NCBI GenBank assembly: GCA_018228645.1
Contig: CP073693.1
Location: 1,448,001 to 1,512,000 of the forward strand
Direction: 5' to 3'
DNA length: 64,000 bases
Source: Clostridiaceae bacterium Marseille-Q4143
Lineage (GTDB): Bacteria; Bacillota; Clostridia; Lachnospirales; Lachnospiraceae
Part shown: positions 17,056 to 26,753 of the stretch, piece after piece
Numbering within the stretch: position 1 is the stretch's first letter
Layout: each line of letters starts with the position of its first letter
Notes under the pieces: generated by a model
Told to the model about the DNA's origin: nothing
Seen by the model: the letters and a program-made list of their open reading frames with translations, nothing else
Databases searched by the model: none
Program-made: the position numbers and the translations under genes

Positions 17056-19041
17056 ATGGATCATTTTAAGTTAGTATCTGAATATCAACCAACCGGAGAC
17101 CAGCCCCAGGCAATCAAAGAGCTGGTGGAAGGTTTTAAAGAAGGCAACCAGTTCGAGACACTTCTTGGTGTTACCGGATCCGGCAAGACCTTTACCATGG
17201 CCAATGTGATTCAGCAGCTTAATAAGCCTACGCTGATCATTGCCCATAATAAAACGCTGGCCGCACAGCTTTACGGGGAGATGAAGGAATTCTTTCCGGA
17301 GAATGCAGTGGAATATTTTGTTTCCTATTATGACTATTACCAGCCAGAGGCTTATGTGCCCTCCAGCGATACTTATATTGCCAAAGATTCTGCGGTCAAT
17401 GACGAGATTGATAAGCTGCGCCTGTCGGCGACGGCGGCCCTCATTGAGCGGCGGGACGTGATTATCGTCTCCAGTGTGTCCTGTATCTATGGCCTGGGTG
17501 AGCCGGAAAATTTTGAAAAAATGATGGTCTCCCTGCGTCCGGGTATGGAGAAGGACCGGGACGAGGTCATCCGGCAGCTCATCGACATCCAGTATGACCG
17601 GAACGAGATGGATTTTAAACGAGGTACTTTCCGGGTGCGCGGAGATGTGGTGGAGATTATTCCGGCCAATGAATCCGATACCGCTGTGAGGGTGGAATTT
17701 TTCGGGGATGAGATCGACCGGATTACCCAGATCGACGTGCTCACAGGAGAGATCAAGGGAGAGCTGGAGCATGTGGCTATTTTCCCGGCTTCTCACTATG
17801 TAGTACCTGCTGAGCAGATTAAGAAGGCAACAGCGGCGATTGAGCAGGAACTGGAAGAGCGGGTGCGCTATTTTAAAGGAGAAGATAAGCTTCTGGAAGC
17901 CCAGCGCATTGAGGAACGGACGAATTTTGATATCGAGATGCTCAAAGAAACGGGATTTTGCTCAGGAATCGAAAACTATTCGAGACATCTGGCAGGATTA
18001 AAGCCGGGGCAGCCTCCCCATACGCTGATGGATTATTTCCCGGATGATTCCCTGATTATTATCGATGAGTCCCATAAGACCGTACCCCAGATCCGGGGCA
18101 TGTTCTTCGGCGATCAGAGCAGAAAAACCACGTTGGTGGATTATGGGTTCCGTCTTCCATCGGCAAAGGATAACCGGCCACTAAATTTTGAGGAGTTTGA
18201 AAGCAAGATCAATCAGCTGTTGTTTGTATCAGCAACACCGGGAGAATATGAAGCAGAACACGAGCTTCTAAGAGCAGAGCAGATTATCCGTCCTACCGGA
18301 CTTCTGGATCCGGAGGTGGTTGTACGTCCGGTAGAGGGACAGATCGATGACCTGATCGGTGAGATTAATAAAGAAGTGGCAGCCCACCATAAGGTACTGA
18401 TCACCACCCTGACGAAACGGATGGCAGAAGATCTGACGAATTATATGAAAGAACTCGGAATTCGCGTACGGTATCTGCATTCAGATGTGGATACGCTGGA
18501 GAGAACCGAGATTATCCGGGATATGCGTCTGGATGTCTTTGATGTGCTGGTGGGTATCAACCTGTTGCGAGAAGGACTGGATATCCCGGAGATTACGCTG
18601 GTGGCAATTCTGGATGCGGATAAGGAAGGATTCTTACGATCCGAGACGTCCCTCATTCAGACCATTGGCCGTGCTGCGCGAAACAGCGAAGGCCATGTAA
18701 TCATGTATGCGGACAATATGACGGACTCCATGCGTCTGGCCATTGAGGAGACAGAGCGAAGACGTGAGATCCAGAAAGCATACAATGAGGAGCATGGAAT
18801 TACTCCGCAGACGATTAAAAAAGCGGTGCGGGATCTCATTAGTATTTCTAAAGAAGTGGCACAGAAGGATCTGCAGTTTGAGAAAGATCCGGAGTCTATG
18901 AGCGCAAAAGAGCTGGAAAAGCTCATTGGAGAAGTACAGAAGAAAATGAAGAAGGCGGCAGCGGAGCTGGATTTCGAGACGGCGGCAATGCTGCGTGATC
19001 AGATGATTGGACTGAAGAAGCAGTTACAGGAGATTTCATAG
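17056..19041 (+). CDS. uvrB: Excinuclease ABC subunit B
   Basis: 661 residues, the usual length. Walker [10 protein letters not shown] near residue 39, the DNA-separating beta-hairpin with [12 protein letters not shown] near 92-103, DESH motif near 338, helicase motif QTIGRAARN near 535, and a C-terminal UVR domain (about 625-660) for UvrC contact. UvrB verifies lesions and loads UvrC in nucleotide excision repair. uvrA begins 3 bp after its stop codon, so the pair is an operon; an SOS-like site lies upstream. Confidence 0.98.
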   Translation: MDHFKLVSEYQPTGDQPQAIKELVEGFKEGNQFETLLGVTGSGKTFTMANVIQQLNKPTLIIAHNKTLAAQLYGEMKEFFPENAVEYFVSYYDYYQPEAYVPSSDTYIAKDSAVNDEIDKLRLSATAALIERRDVIIVSSVSCIYGLGEPENFEKMMVSLRPGMEKDRDEVIRQLIDIQYDRNEMDFKRGTFRVRGDVVEIIPANESDTAVRVEFFGDEIDRITQIDVLTGEIKGELEHVAIFPASHYVVPAEQIKKATAAIEQELEERVRYFKGEDKLLEAQRIEERTNFDIEMLKETGFCSGIENYSRHLAGLKPGQPPHTLMDYFPDDSLIIIDESHKTVPQIRGMFFGDQSRKTTLVDYGFRLPSAKDNRPLNFEEFESKINQLLFVSATPGEYEAEHELLRAEQIIRPTGLLDPEVVVRPVEGQIDDLIGEINKEVAAHHKVLITTLTKRMAEDLTNYMKELGIRVRYLHSDVDTLERTEIIRDMRLDVFDVLVGINLLREGLDIPEITLVAILDADKEGFLRSETSLIQTIGRAARNSEGHVIMYADNMTDSMRLAIEETERRREIQKAYNEEHGITPQTIKKAVRDLISISKEVAQKDLQFEKDPESMSAKELEKLIGEVQKKMKKAAAELDFETAAMLRDQMIGLKKQLQEIS

Positions 19042-19044
19042 AAG

Positions 19045-21882
19045 ATGGCAGAAGAGAGAAGAAAATTTATCAAGATCAGAGGTGCCAATGAGCACAATCT
19101 GAAAAATATCAGTCTGGAGATTCCGAGAAATGAGCTGGTGGTGCTCACCGGACTTTCCGGATCAGGAAAAAGTTCCCTGGCATTTGATACCATCTATGCA
19201 GAGGGACAGAGACGCTATATGGAGTCCTTATCTTCCTATGCAAGACAGTTTTTGGGCCAGATGGAAAAGCCGGATGTGGAGAGTATTGAAGGACTGTCCC
19301 CGGCTATTTCCATCGATCAGAAATCCACCAACCGGAACCCCAGATCTACTGTGGGTACGGTAACAGAGATTTATGACTATTTCCGTCTGCTCTATGCGAG
19401 AATCGGGATTCCCCACTGTCCAAAATGTGGCAGGGAGATTAAAAAGCAGAGCGTGGACCAGATGGTGGATCAGATTATGACATTGCCGGAGCGGACGAAG
19501 ATTCAGCTGCTGGCACCGGTAGTAAAGGGACGGAAGGGCGAACATGTAAAGGTACTGGAGAAAGCCAGAAAGAGCGGTTTTGTTCGGGTGAAGATCGACG
19601 GCCATCTCTATGATCTGTCCGAGGAGATCAAGCTGGAGAAGAATAATAAGCATCTGATCGAGATTGTGGTAGACCGTCTGGTGGTGAAGCCGGGTATTGA
19701 GAAGCGTCTGACAGACTCGATTGAAACGGTCCTTGGATTATCTGACGGACTTCTGGTGGTGGAAGTGATTGATGGTGAGATCATGACCTTCAGCTCCAGT
19801 TATGCCTGCCCGGACTGCGGCATCAGCATCGAGGAAGTGGAACCGAGAAGCTTTTCCTTTAATAATCCCTTCGGCGCCTGCCCGGAGTGTTCCGGACTCG
19901 GCTATAAGATGGAGTTTGACGAGGATCTGATGATTCCGGATAAATCTCTGTCCATCGCAGAGGGTGCGATTCAGGTGATGGGATGGCAGTCCTGTACGGA
20001 TCCGTCCAGCTTCACCTATGCGATCTTAAGAGCACTTTCTGAAGCTTATAGTTTTGATCTGAATACGCCGTATCAGGATTTGCCGGAAAATGTCCGCCAT
20101 ATGCTGATCCATGGCACCGATGGCATGGAAGTGATGGTGCATTACAAAGGACAGCGTGGGGAAGGTATCTATCCGGTAGCCTTTGAAGGCCTTATTAAGA
20201 ACAGTGAGCGCCGTTACCGGGAGACTGGTTCAGACACAATGAAACAGGAATACGAATCCTTTATGCGGATCACTCCCTGTCGTGCCTGCCATGGACAGCG
20301 TCTGAAAGCTACGTCTCTGGCAGTGACCATTTGCGATAAGAATATATATGATATGACCAATCAGTCCGTTCGTGATCTCCATGCATTCCTGGAGCAGATG
20401 ACGCTGACAAAACAGCAGCTTCTGATTGGCGATCAGATCTTAAAGGAGATTAAAGCGAGAATCCGTTTCCTGATGGATGTGGGACTCGACTATCTGTCCC
20501 TGACCCGTGCAACGGGAACCCTGTCCGGCGGCGAGGCACAGCGTATCCGTCTGGCAACCCAGATCGGTTCCGGACTGGTAGGTGTGGCCTATATTCTGGA
20601 TGAACCAAGTATCGGACTTCATCAGAGGGATAACGATAAATTGCTGGCAACCTTATGTAAACTGCGCGATCTGGGCAATTCTGTGATCGTGGTGGAACAT
20701 GATGAGGATACCATGCTGGCGGCGGATTATATTGTGGATATCGGTCCGGGAGCCGGAGAGCACGGTGGACAGGTGGTGGCCACCGGTACGGCAAAGGAGC
20801 TGATGGAGAATCCCAATTCCATTACGGGAGCCTACTTAAGCGGCCGCATGAAGATTCCGGTACCGGAGACAAGACGGACACCCACCGGCTGGATGACGGT
20901 GAAAGGTGCCCAGGAAAATAACCTGAAAAATATTGATGTGAAATTCCCGCTGGGAGTGCTCACCTGTGTGACAGGGGTATCGGGATCGGGAAAGAGTTCC
21001 CTGGTCAATGAGATTCTGTATAAGAGCCTGGCAAAGCAGCTGAACAGGGCAAGAACCATTCCGGGAAAACATAAATGCATTGAAGGAATGGAGCAGCTTG
21101 ACAAGGTGATCTGTATCGACCAGTCTCCCATTGGAAGAACCCCCCGTTCCAATCCGGCTACCTACACAGGCGTGTTCGATATGATCCGTGATCTGTTTGC
21201 GGCAACCTCCGGCGCCAAAGCAAAAGGTTATAAAAAAGGACGCTTCAGCTTTAATGTCAAAGGCGGACGCTGTGAGGCCTGCTCCGGTGACGGTATCTTG
21301 AAGATCGAGATGCATTTCCTGCCGGATGTGTATGTTCCCTGTGAGGTTTGTCAGGGAAAACGGTATAATCGGGAGACACTGGAAGTAAAATATAAAGGAA
21401 AGAGCATCTATGACGTGCTGGAAATGACGGTGGAGGAGGCACTGACATTTTTTGAAAATGTGCCCTTTGTACGCAGAAAGATTCAGGCCCTCTATGATGT
21501 AGGACTTTCCTATATCAAGCTGGGACAGCCATCTACGACCCTGTCTGGCGGCGAGGCACAGCGTATCAAGCTGGCAACGGAGCTGTCTCGCAGAAGTACG
21601 GGAAGGACTGTCTATATCCTGGATGAGCCAACTACCGGACTTCATTTTGCAGATGTGCATAAGCTGACAGAGATTCTTCAGCGCCTGGCAGAGGGCGGCA
21701 ATACGGTCATTGTCATTGAACATAATCTGGATGTGATTAAGACCGCTGACTATATCATTGATATGGGACCGGAAGGCGGAGATGGCGGCGGAACCATGGT
21801 TGCCTGTGGTACCCCGGAGGAAATCGCGGAAGTACCGGAATCTTACACCGGATATTATGTGAAAAAGTATTTGAAGAAATAG
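19045..21882 (+). CDS. uvrA: Excinuclease ABC subunit A
   Basis: 945 residues. Two ABC ATPase modules: Walker [10 protein letters not shown] near residue 33 and GVSGSGKSS near 645; signature LSGGEAQR appears in each half. Zinc-finger cysteines lie in CPKCG / CPDCG ... CPECSGLG and in CEACSGDG ... CEVCQGKR. UvrA recognises DNA damage as a dimer and delivers UvrB. Coupled to uvrB by a 3-bp gap. Confidence 0.98.
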   Translation: MAEERRKFIKIRGANEHNLKNISLEIPRNELVVLTGLSGSGKSSLAFDTIYAEGQRRYMESLSSYARQFLGQMEKPDVESIEGLSPAISIDQKSTNRNPRSTVGTVTEIYDYFRLLYARIGIPHCPKCGREIKKQSVDQMVDQIMTLPERTKIQLLAPVVKGRKGEHVKVLEKARKSGFVRVKIDGHLYDLSEEIKLEKNNKHLIEIVVDRLVVKPGIEKRLTDSIETVLGLSDGLLVVEVIDGEIMTFSSSYACPDCGISIEEVEPRSFSFNNPFGACPECSGLGYKMEFDEDLMIPDKSLSIAEGAIQVMGWQSCTDPSSFTYAILRALSEAYSFDLNTPYQDLPENVRHMLIHGTDGMEVMVHYKGQRGEGIYPVAFEGLIKNSERRYRETGSDTMKQEYESFMRITPCRACHGQRLKATSLAVTICDKNIYDMTNQSVRDLHAFLEQMTLTKQQLLIGDQILKEIKARIRFLMDVGLDYLSLTRATGTLSGGEAQRIRLATQIGSGLVGVAYILDEPSIGLHQRDNDKLLATLCKLRDLGNSVIVVEHDEDTMLAADYIVDIGPGAGEHGGQVVATGTAKELMENPNSITGAYLSGRMKIPVPETRRTPTGWMTVKGAQENNLKNIDVKFPLGVLTCVTGVSGSGKSSLVNEILYKSLAKQLNRARTIPGKHKCIEGMEQLDKVICIDQSPIGRTPRSNPATYTGVFDMIRDLFAATSGAKAKGYKKGRFSFNVKGGRCEACSGDGILKIEMHFLPDVYVPCEVCQGKRYNRETLEVKYKGKSIYDVLEMTVEEALTFFENVPFVRRKIQALYDVGLSYIKLGQPSTTLSGGEAQRIKLATELSRRSTGRTVYILDEPTTGLHFADVHKLTEILQRLAEGGNTVIVIEHNLDVIKTADYIIDMGPEGGDGGGTMVACGTPEEIAEVPESYTGYYVKKYLKK

Positions 21883-21891
21883 GAAGATGAC

Positions 21892-21920
21892 TTTTCAAAA
21901 ACAGGAAAGTGTTGTATGAT
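21892..21920 (+). promoter_or_regulatory. Sigma-A promoter for murB
   Basis: TTTTCA (21892-21897), 17-bp spacer, TATGAT (21915-21920). Initiation near 21927 gives a leader of about 35 nt to ATG 21962. Confidence 0.5.
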
Positions 21921-21961
21921 AAATATTTAGAGTTATGAGTAATCAGAGCAGGAGAAAAAAG

Positions 21962-22858
21962 ATGCTGGAACAATTGCGAAAGCTGGTGGGCGAAGATCAC
22001 GTATGGATCAATGAACCCATGAAAAATCATACGACATTCCGGGCAGGAGGCTGTGCTGACTATCTGGTTGAGCCGGAGTCTGTGGATGCAGTCCGGGAAA
22101 TTGTCCGTCTGTGTTGTCAGGAGAATATGCCCTATTATGTAGTTGGGAACGGAAGCAACCTTCTGGTCAGTGATAAAGGTTATCACGGAGTCATTCTCCA
22201 TTTATATAAAAATATGTCTGATTTTGAGATCAGTGGAAATCACCTGAAAGCTCAGGCAGGAGCGCTGCTGGTTCGTGTGGCGAAGATGGCTGCAAAGGAA
22301 GGACTTTCCGGTCTGGAATTTGCATCGGGTATTCCGGGAACCATCGGAGGCGCCATGGTTATGAATGCAGGTGCCTACGGTGGAGAGATAAAGGATGTAG
22401 TCACAAAAGTCCGGGTACTTTTGCCGGACGGGACCATCCGGGATTATACGGGAGAAGAGATGGCATTTGGCTATCGGAAAAGCCGTGTGATCGAGGAACA
22501 GGGAATTGTTCTGGAGGCAGAGCTGGAGCTGAAGGCAGATGATCCGGAAGCGATTGCTGCCAGAATGGAAGCATTAAAAGAAAAGCGAGTGTCGAAACAG
22601 CCGCTGGAGTATGCCAGTGCGGGAAGCACTTTCAAACGTCCGGAAGGTTATTTCGCGGGAAAACTGATAGAGGATGCAGGTTTAAGAGGTTTTAGGATCG
22701 GAGATGCGCAGGTGTCGGAAAAACATTGCGGCTTTGTGATCAACCGTGGAAATGCCACGGCATCCGAGATTATGGAACTGATACAGGAAGTACAGAAGCG
22801 GGTGTACGAACAGTCCGGTGTCCGTCTGGAGCCGGAGGTAAAGCTTCTGGGTTTTTAA
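21962..22858 (+). CDS. murB: UDP-N-acetylenolpyruvoylglucosamine reductase
   Basis: About 298 residues, type II MurB as in Firmicutes. FAD-binding motifs NHTTFRAGG and GNGSNLLVSD, the substrate segment GIPGTIGGAMVMNAGAYGGE, and catalytic Ser in YASAGSTFKRP plus C-terminal Glu region are present. It reduces enolpyruvyl-UDP-GlcNAc to UDP-MurNAc with NADPH in the cytoplasm. The ATG at 21962 has GGAG 9 nt upstream; an in-frame ATG at 21935 lies only about 8 nt from the predicted transcription start and has no ribosome site. Confidence 0.95.
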   Translation: MLEQLRKLVGEDHVWINEPMKNHTTFRAGGCADYLVEPESVDAVREIVRLCCQENMPYYVVGNGSNLLVSDKGYHGVILHLYKNMSDFEISGNHLKAQAGALLVRVAKMAAKEGLSGLEFASGIPGTIGGAMVMNAGAYGGEIKDVVTKVRVLLPDGTIRDYTGEEMAFGYRKSRVIEEQGIVLEAELELKADDPEAIAARMEALKEKRVSKQPLEYASAGSTFKRPEGYFAGKLIEDAGLRGFRIGDAQVSEKHCGFVINRGNATASEIMELIQEVQKRVYEQSGVRLEPEVKLLGF

Positions 22859-22878
22859 GGTAGAGAGGGAGATACAAC

Positions 22879-23754
22879 ATGAGACTGGTGATCGTGACTG
22901 GAATGTCCGGCGCGGGCAGAACGACAGCCTTGAAGGTGCTGGAAGATGCAGGCTATTTTTGCGTGGACAATCTGCCGGTTCCTTTTATCGATAAATTTGC
23001 TGAGCTGACAGCGTCAGGAAACAGTGAGATCACAAAAGTAGCCATCGGAATCGATATCCGGAGCGGCAAATCACTGGGACAGCTGGAACAGGTGCTGGAA
23101 CATATGACGATGGAAGGAATTTCCCATGAGATTCTCTTTCTGGATGCGTCAGATGAAGTCCTGGTGAAGCGTTATAAAGAGACCAGAAGAATGCATCCCC
23201 TTGCGGAGTCCGGCAGAGTGGAGCAGGGAATCACACTGGAACGGGAACGTCTGGCATTTCTGAAAAAGCAGGCAGACTATATCATTGACACAAGCCAGCT
23301 GCTGACAAGGGAATTGAAACAGGAGCTGGATAAGATCTTTATCCAGAACCGGGAGTTTAAGAATCTGATGATCACGGTTCTGTCCTTCGGGTTCAAGTAC
23401 GGAATTCCCAGTGATGCGGATCTGGTATTTGATGTGAGGTTCCTTCCGAATCCTTATTATTATGAGAATTTAAGAAAACTGACTGGAAACGATCAGGAGA
23501 TTCAGGACTTTGTCATGGGTTATGACATGGCTCATGTATTTCTGGACAAGCTGGAGGATATGTTACTGTTTCTGGTGCCGAACTATGTGCTGGAAGGTAA
23601 AAATCAGCTGGTAGTAGCCATCGGCTGTACCGGAGGAAAGCACCGTTCTGTGACACTGGCAAATAAATTGTATGAGCGTCTTCAGAAGCAGGCAGATTAC
23701 GGCGTGCGTCTGGAACACCGGGATATCGGCAAAGACGCTGCCCGGGGAAAGTGA
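22879..23754 (+). CDS. rapZ: RNase adapter / nucleotide-binding protein RapZ (YvcJ)
   Basis: 291 residues. P-loop in TGMSGAGRTTALKVLEDAG near residue 8, followed by DNLP, and the C-terminal RapZ domain with VAIGCTGGKHRSV near residue 242. In Bacillus YvcJ is a GTPase-like protein affecting competence; in Enterobacteria RapZ controls glmS mRNA. Its role here is expected to be the Firmicute one. Next gene is whiA; the usual yvcK between them is absent. Confidence 0.93.
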   Translation: MRLVIVTGMSGAGRTTALKVLEDAGYFCVDNLPVPFIDKFAELTASGNSEITKVAIGIDIRSGKSLGQLEQVLEHMTMEGISHEILFLDASDEVLVKRYKETRRMHPLAESGRVEQGITLERERLAFLKKQADYIIDTSQLLTRELKQELDKIFIQNREFKNLMITVLSFGFKYGIPSDADLVFDVRFLPNPYYYENLRKLTGNDQEIQDFVMGYDMAHVFLDKLEDMLLFLVPNYVLEGKNQLVVAIGCTGGKHRSVTLANKLYERLQKQADYGVRLEHRDIGKDAARGK

Positions 23755-23761
23755 GGATAAA

Positions 23762-24709
23762 ATGTCTTTTTCCGGAGAGATCAAGGAAGAACTTTCGACG
23801 CTGGTTCCGGCGGCTCATCACTGCCGTCTGGCAGAAACTGCGGCAATTTTGCTGTTTTGCGGAAAGATCATTCTGACGGAGACAGATTCCTGTTGTGTAA
23901 AAATACAGACGGAAAATCTTCCGGTGGCAAGAAAGTACTTTACATTACTGAGAAAAACATTTAATATGAGAGCTGAAGTATCTGTCCGAAAAAGCCGGGA
24001 AATACGGTATTATTCCATAGTAATCCGGTGTGATAAGGATGCGAGAAGGCTTCTTGCCGGCACGCATCTGATGAATCCGGATGGACACATTGACGGAGAT
24101 ATCCGTCAGATACATAACAGTCTTCTGAAACAGAACTGTTGCAGGCGTTCATTTATTCGAGGGGCATTTCTTGCAGCAGGGTCCGTCAGTGATCCGGAGA
24201 AATCCTATCATTTTGAGATTGTCTGCAGCACACAGGAAAAAGCAGAGGAACTTCAGAGTCTTCTGACTGCATATGAGATCGATGCAAAGATTGTCATGCG
24301 GAAAAAGCATTACGTAGTCTATGTAAAAGAGGGATCTCAGATTGTGGAACTGCTGGGACTGACAGGAGCCCATGTGTCTCTGATGCAGCTTGAAAATGTA
24401 CGGATTGTGAAAGAGATGCGGAATTCTGTGAACCGCAAGGTAAACTGTGAAACCGCAAATCTAAACAAGACTGTATCCGCAGCAGTGCGGCAGGTAGAAG
24501 ACATTAGATACATTCAGAGGACAATTGGATTTCAGGAACTGAACGAAGGATTGGCGGAGATGGCAGTACTCCGGCTGGAACATCCGGAAGCCAGTTTAAA
24601 GGAGCTTGGGGATTTGCTGACGCCACCCGTTGGAAAATCGGGAGTGAATCACCGTCTTCGGAAACTGAGTCTGATTGCGGAAAAACTGCGCGAAGGTAAA
24701 GAGGAGTAA
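23762..24709 (+). CDS. whiA: DNA-binding protein WhiA
   Basis: 315 residues beginning at ATG 23762, 7 bp after rapZ; the reading frame continues upstream within rapZ but the GAGG site fits this start. LAGLIDADG-like N-terminal fold with SFSGEIKEELS and an RRSFIRGAFLAAGSVSDPEKSYHFEI segment, then a C-terminal HTH with LGDLLTPPVGKSGVNHRLRK. WhiA binds DNA and influences chromosome segregation and division in Firmicutes and sporulation in Actinobacteria. Cotranscription with rapZ and the HPr-like gene is likely. Confidence 0.94.
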   Translation: MSFSGEIKEELSTLVPAAHHCRLAETAAILLFCGKIILTETDSCCVKIQTENLPVARKYFTLLRKTFNMRAEVSVRKSREIRYYSIVIRCDKDARRLLAGTHLMNPDGHIDGDIRQIHNSLLKQNCCRRSFIRGAFLAAGSVSDPEKSYHFEIVCSTQEKAEELQSLLTAYEIDAKIVMRKKHYVVYVKEGSQIVELLGLTGAHVSLMQLENVRIVKEMRNSVNRKVNCETANLNKTVSAAVRQVEDIRYIQRTIGFQELNEGLAEMAVLRLEHPEASLKELGDLLTPPVGKSGVNHRLRKLSLIAEKLREGKEE

Positions 24710-24729
24710 AAAGGAGGAGCAGAAACACT

Positions 24730-24987
24730 ATGATTAAGAAACCGATTACTGTTCAGCTGGCAAATGGCCTTGAGGCAAGACCGGTGGCGCTGCTGGTTCA
24801 GGTAGCAAGCCAGTATGAGAGTAAGATCTATGTAGAGACAGAGAATAAAAAGGTGAATGCAAAGAGCATTATGGGAATGATGACTCTTGGTCTGAATGCA
24901 GGTGAGTCTGTAGTAGTAAGTGCAGATGGAACCGATGAGCAGGCTGCAATTGAGAATATCGAAAAGTATCTGAGCAGTCACAACTAA
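24730..24987 (+). CDS. HPr/Crh-like protein with Glu at position 15
   Basis: 85 residues of HPr fold. At position 15, where HPr carries the PEP-dependent phosphorylatable His, this protein has Glu (NGLEARPVALL). Ser46, the target of HPr kinase, is kept in KSIMGMM. The combination resembles Crh of Bacillus, which has Gln15 and acts only in carbon catabolite regulation, and the position after whiA matches the yvcJ-yvcK-yvcL-crh order. It cannot serve sugar uptake by His phosphotransfer. A strong terminator follows. Confidence 0.88.
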   Translation: MIKKPITVQLANGLEARPVALLVQVASQYESKIYVETENKKVNAKSIMGMMTLGLNAGESVVVSADGTDEQAAIENIEKYLSSHN

Positions 24988-25009
24988 GCACAGATCACAT
25001 AGAGGAGAA

Positions 25010-25048
25010 GGGGCTGTTTGCAGAACCAAGGTTCGCAGCAGCCCTTTT
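25010..25048 (+). terminator. Terminator after the HPr-like gene
   Basis: GGGCTGTTTGCAGAACC (25011-25027) pairs with GGTTCGCAGCAGCCC (25030-25044) around AA, followed by TTTT. Confidence 0.85.
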
Positions 25049-25091
25049 GTTATCATATAGGACAGTTAAGAAAAGCAGGAGAAAAGAGCCT

Positions 25092-25850
25092 ATGGAAGCA
25101 TACACAGGATTTGCGGAAGTCTATGACCTGTTTATGGATAATATTCCCTATGAAGAATGGGGAACCTATGTAAAAGGGCTTCTGAAAGAATATGGAGTGG
25201 ATGAAGGACTGGTGCTGGAGCTGGGATGCGGCACAGGTACCATGACGGAGATTCTGGCATCGGCAGGCTACGATATGATCGGTATCGACCAGTCAGAGGA
25301 GATGCTGGAGGAAGCACTGGAGAAAAAGCAGGAGTCCGGCCATGAGATTCTGTATCTTTGTCAGGATATGCGGGAATTTGAGCTTTATGGAACGGTGCGG
25401 GCAATTATCTGTATTTGCGATTCTATGAATTATATTCTGGAAGAGGAAGAGGTACTTGGTATTTTAACCTCCGCAGCACACAATTATCTGGATTACGGCG
25501 GACTGTTTATTTTCGATCTGAATACAGAATATAAGTACCGGGAGATTCTGGGAGAGCAGACCATCGCGGAGAACCGGGAAGAGGGAAGTTTTATCTGGGA
25601 AAATTATTATGATGAAGAGTCTATGATCAATGAATACGACCTGACTCTTTTTGTGAAGGAACCGTCAGGACTTTACAGAAAAGAAGAAGAAAATCATTTT
25701 CAGAGGGCATATTCGCTGGAGACGATCCGGGAACTGGTGAAGAAATCAGGACTGAAACTTCTTCATATTTACGACGCATTTACCCATGAACCGGCAAGAG
25801 AAGATTCGGAGCGGGTTTATGTGATCTGTCAGCGTCCAGAAGAAAAATGA
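25092..25850 (+). CDS. Class I SAM-dependent methyltransferase
   Basis: 252 residues starting at ATG 25092 with GGAG upstream. SAM-binding motif I VLELGCGTGTMTEILA near residue 40, motif post-I IGIDQSEEMLE, and a later IICICDSMNYI segment, as in YqeM/Methyltransf_25-type small-molecule methyltransferases. The substrate is unknown. Its stop codon is 23 bp before hslO, so they are probably cotranscribed. Confidence 0.85.
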   Translation: MEAYTGFAEVYDLFMDNIPYEEWGTYVKGLLKEYGVDEGLVLELGCGTGTMTEILASAGYDMIGIDQSEEMLEEALEKKQESGHEILYLCQDMREFELYGTVRAIICICDSMNYILEEEEVLGILTSAAHNYLDYGGLFIFDLNTEYKYREILGEQTIAENREEGSFIWENYYDEESMINEYDLTLFVKEPSGLYRKEEENHFQRAYSLETIRELVKKSGLKLLHIYDAFTHEPAREDSERVYVICQRPEEK

Positions 25851-25873
25851 CGAAGAAAAAGGAGAAGAGACAG

Positions 25874-26752
25874 ATGAAAGATTATATTGTAAGAGCGACA
25901 GCAGCAGAAGGACAGATCCGTGCATTTGCCATTACTTCCAGAGAGCTGGTGGAGACTGCGAGACAGGATCATAATACCAGTCCGGTAGCTACTGCAGCAC
26001 TGGGACGACTCTTGAGTGCAGGTGCCATGATGGGTGTCATGATGAAAGGTGAAAAAGATGTGTTGACCTTGCAGATCCGCTGCAATGGACCTATCGGAGG
26101 ACTGACAGTCACCGCAGATTCCCACGGAAATGTAAAAGGATTCGTGGAGAATCCGGATGTGATGCTGCCTCCCAATGCGAAAGGAAAGCTGGATGTGGGC
26201 GGAGCGCTGGACCTTGGATTTTTAAGCGTGATCAAAGATCTGGGGCTTAAAGAACCCTATGTGGGCCAGACAGAACTGAAAACAGGTGAAATTGCAGAAG
26301 ATTTGACTTACTATTTTGCCAATTCTGAACAGGTGCCTTCTTCCGTAGGACTGGGTGTCCTTATGGAGAAGGATAACACCGTCCGTCAGGCAGGCGGATT
26401 TATTATTCAGCTGATGCCCTTCGTGGAGGACAGTGTGGTAGACCGGCTGGAGAAGAAGCTGTCTTCCGTAGATTCTGTCACATCCTATCTGGACAGAGGA
26501 TTTACACCGGAACAGCTGCTGGAAGAATTCCTGGGCGAATTTGGTCTGGAGATTCTGGATAAACTGGATACCCGGTTCCACTGCGACTGCAGCCGTGAGA
26601 AAGTAGAAAAAGCGCTGATCAGTGTGGGGAAAAAAGAGCTGAATGACATGGTACAGGAAGGAAAGCCGGTTGAGGTGAAATGCCATTTCTGCAATACCCC
26701 ATATGTATTTGATATGGAAGAACTGAAAAACCTGATCAGAAGGAGCAAATAA
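25874..26752 (+). CDS. hslO: Redox-regulated chaperone Hsp33
   Basis: 292 residues. Starts at ATG 25874, directed by AAAAAGGAG; an ATG 27 bp upstream overlaps the previous stop but would add residues not usual in the family. The C-terminal zinc site is CDC (about residues 237-239) and CHFC (about 270-273), the redox switch that releases zinc on oxidation to activate the holdase. Cytoplasmic protection against oxidative unfolding. nadE starts 1 bp after the stop codon. Confidence 0.95.
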   Translation: MKDYIVRATAAEGQIRAFAITSRELVETARQDHNTSPVATAALGRLLSAGAMMGVMMKGEKDVLTLQIRCNGPIGGLTVTADSHGNVKGFVENPDVMLPPNAKGKLDVGGALDLGFLSVIKDLGLKEPYVGQTELKTGEIAEDLTYYFANSEQVPSSVGLGVLMEKDNTVRQAGGFIIQLMPFVEDSVVDRLEKKLSSVDSVTSYLDRGFTPEQLLEEFLGEFGLEILDKLDTRFHCDCSREKVEKALISVGKKELNDMVQEGKPVEVKCHFCNTPYVFDMEELKNLIRRSK

Positions 26753-26753
26753 G

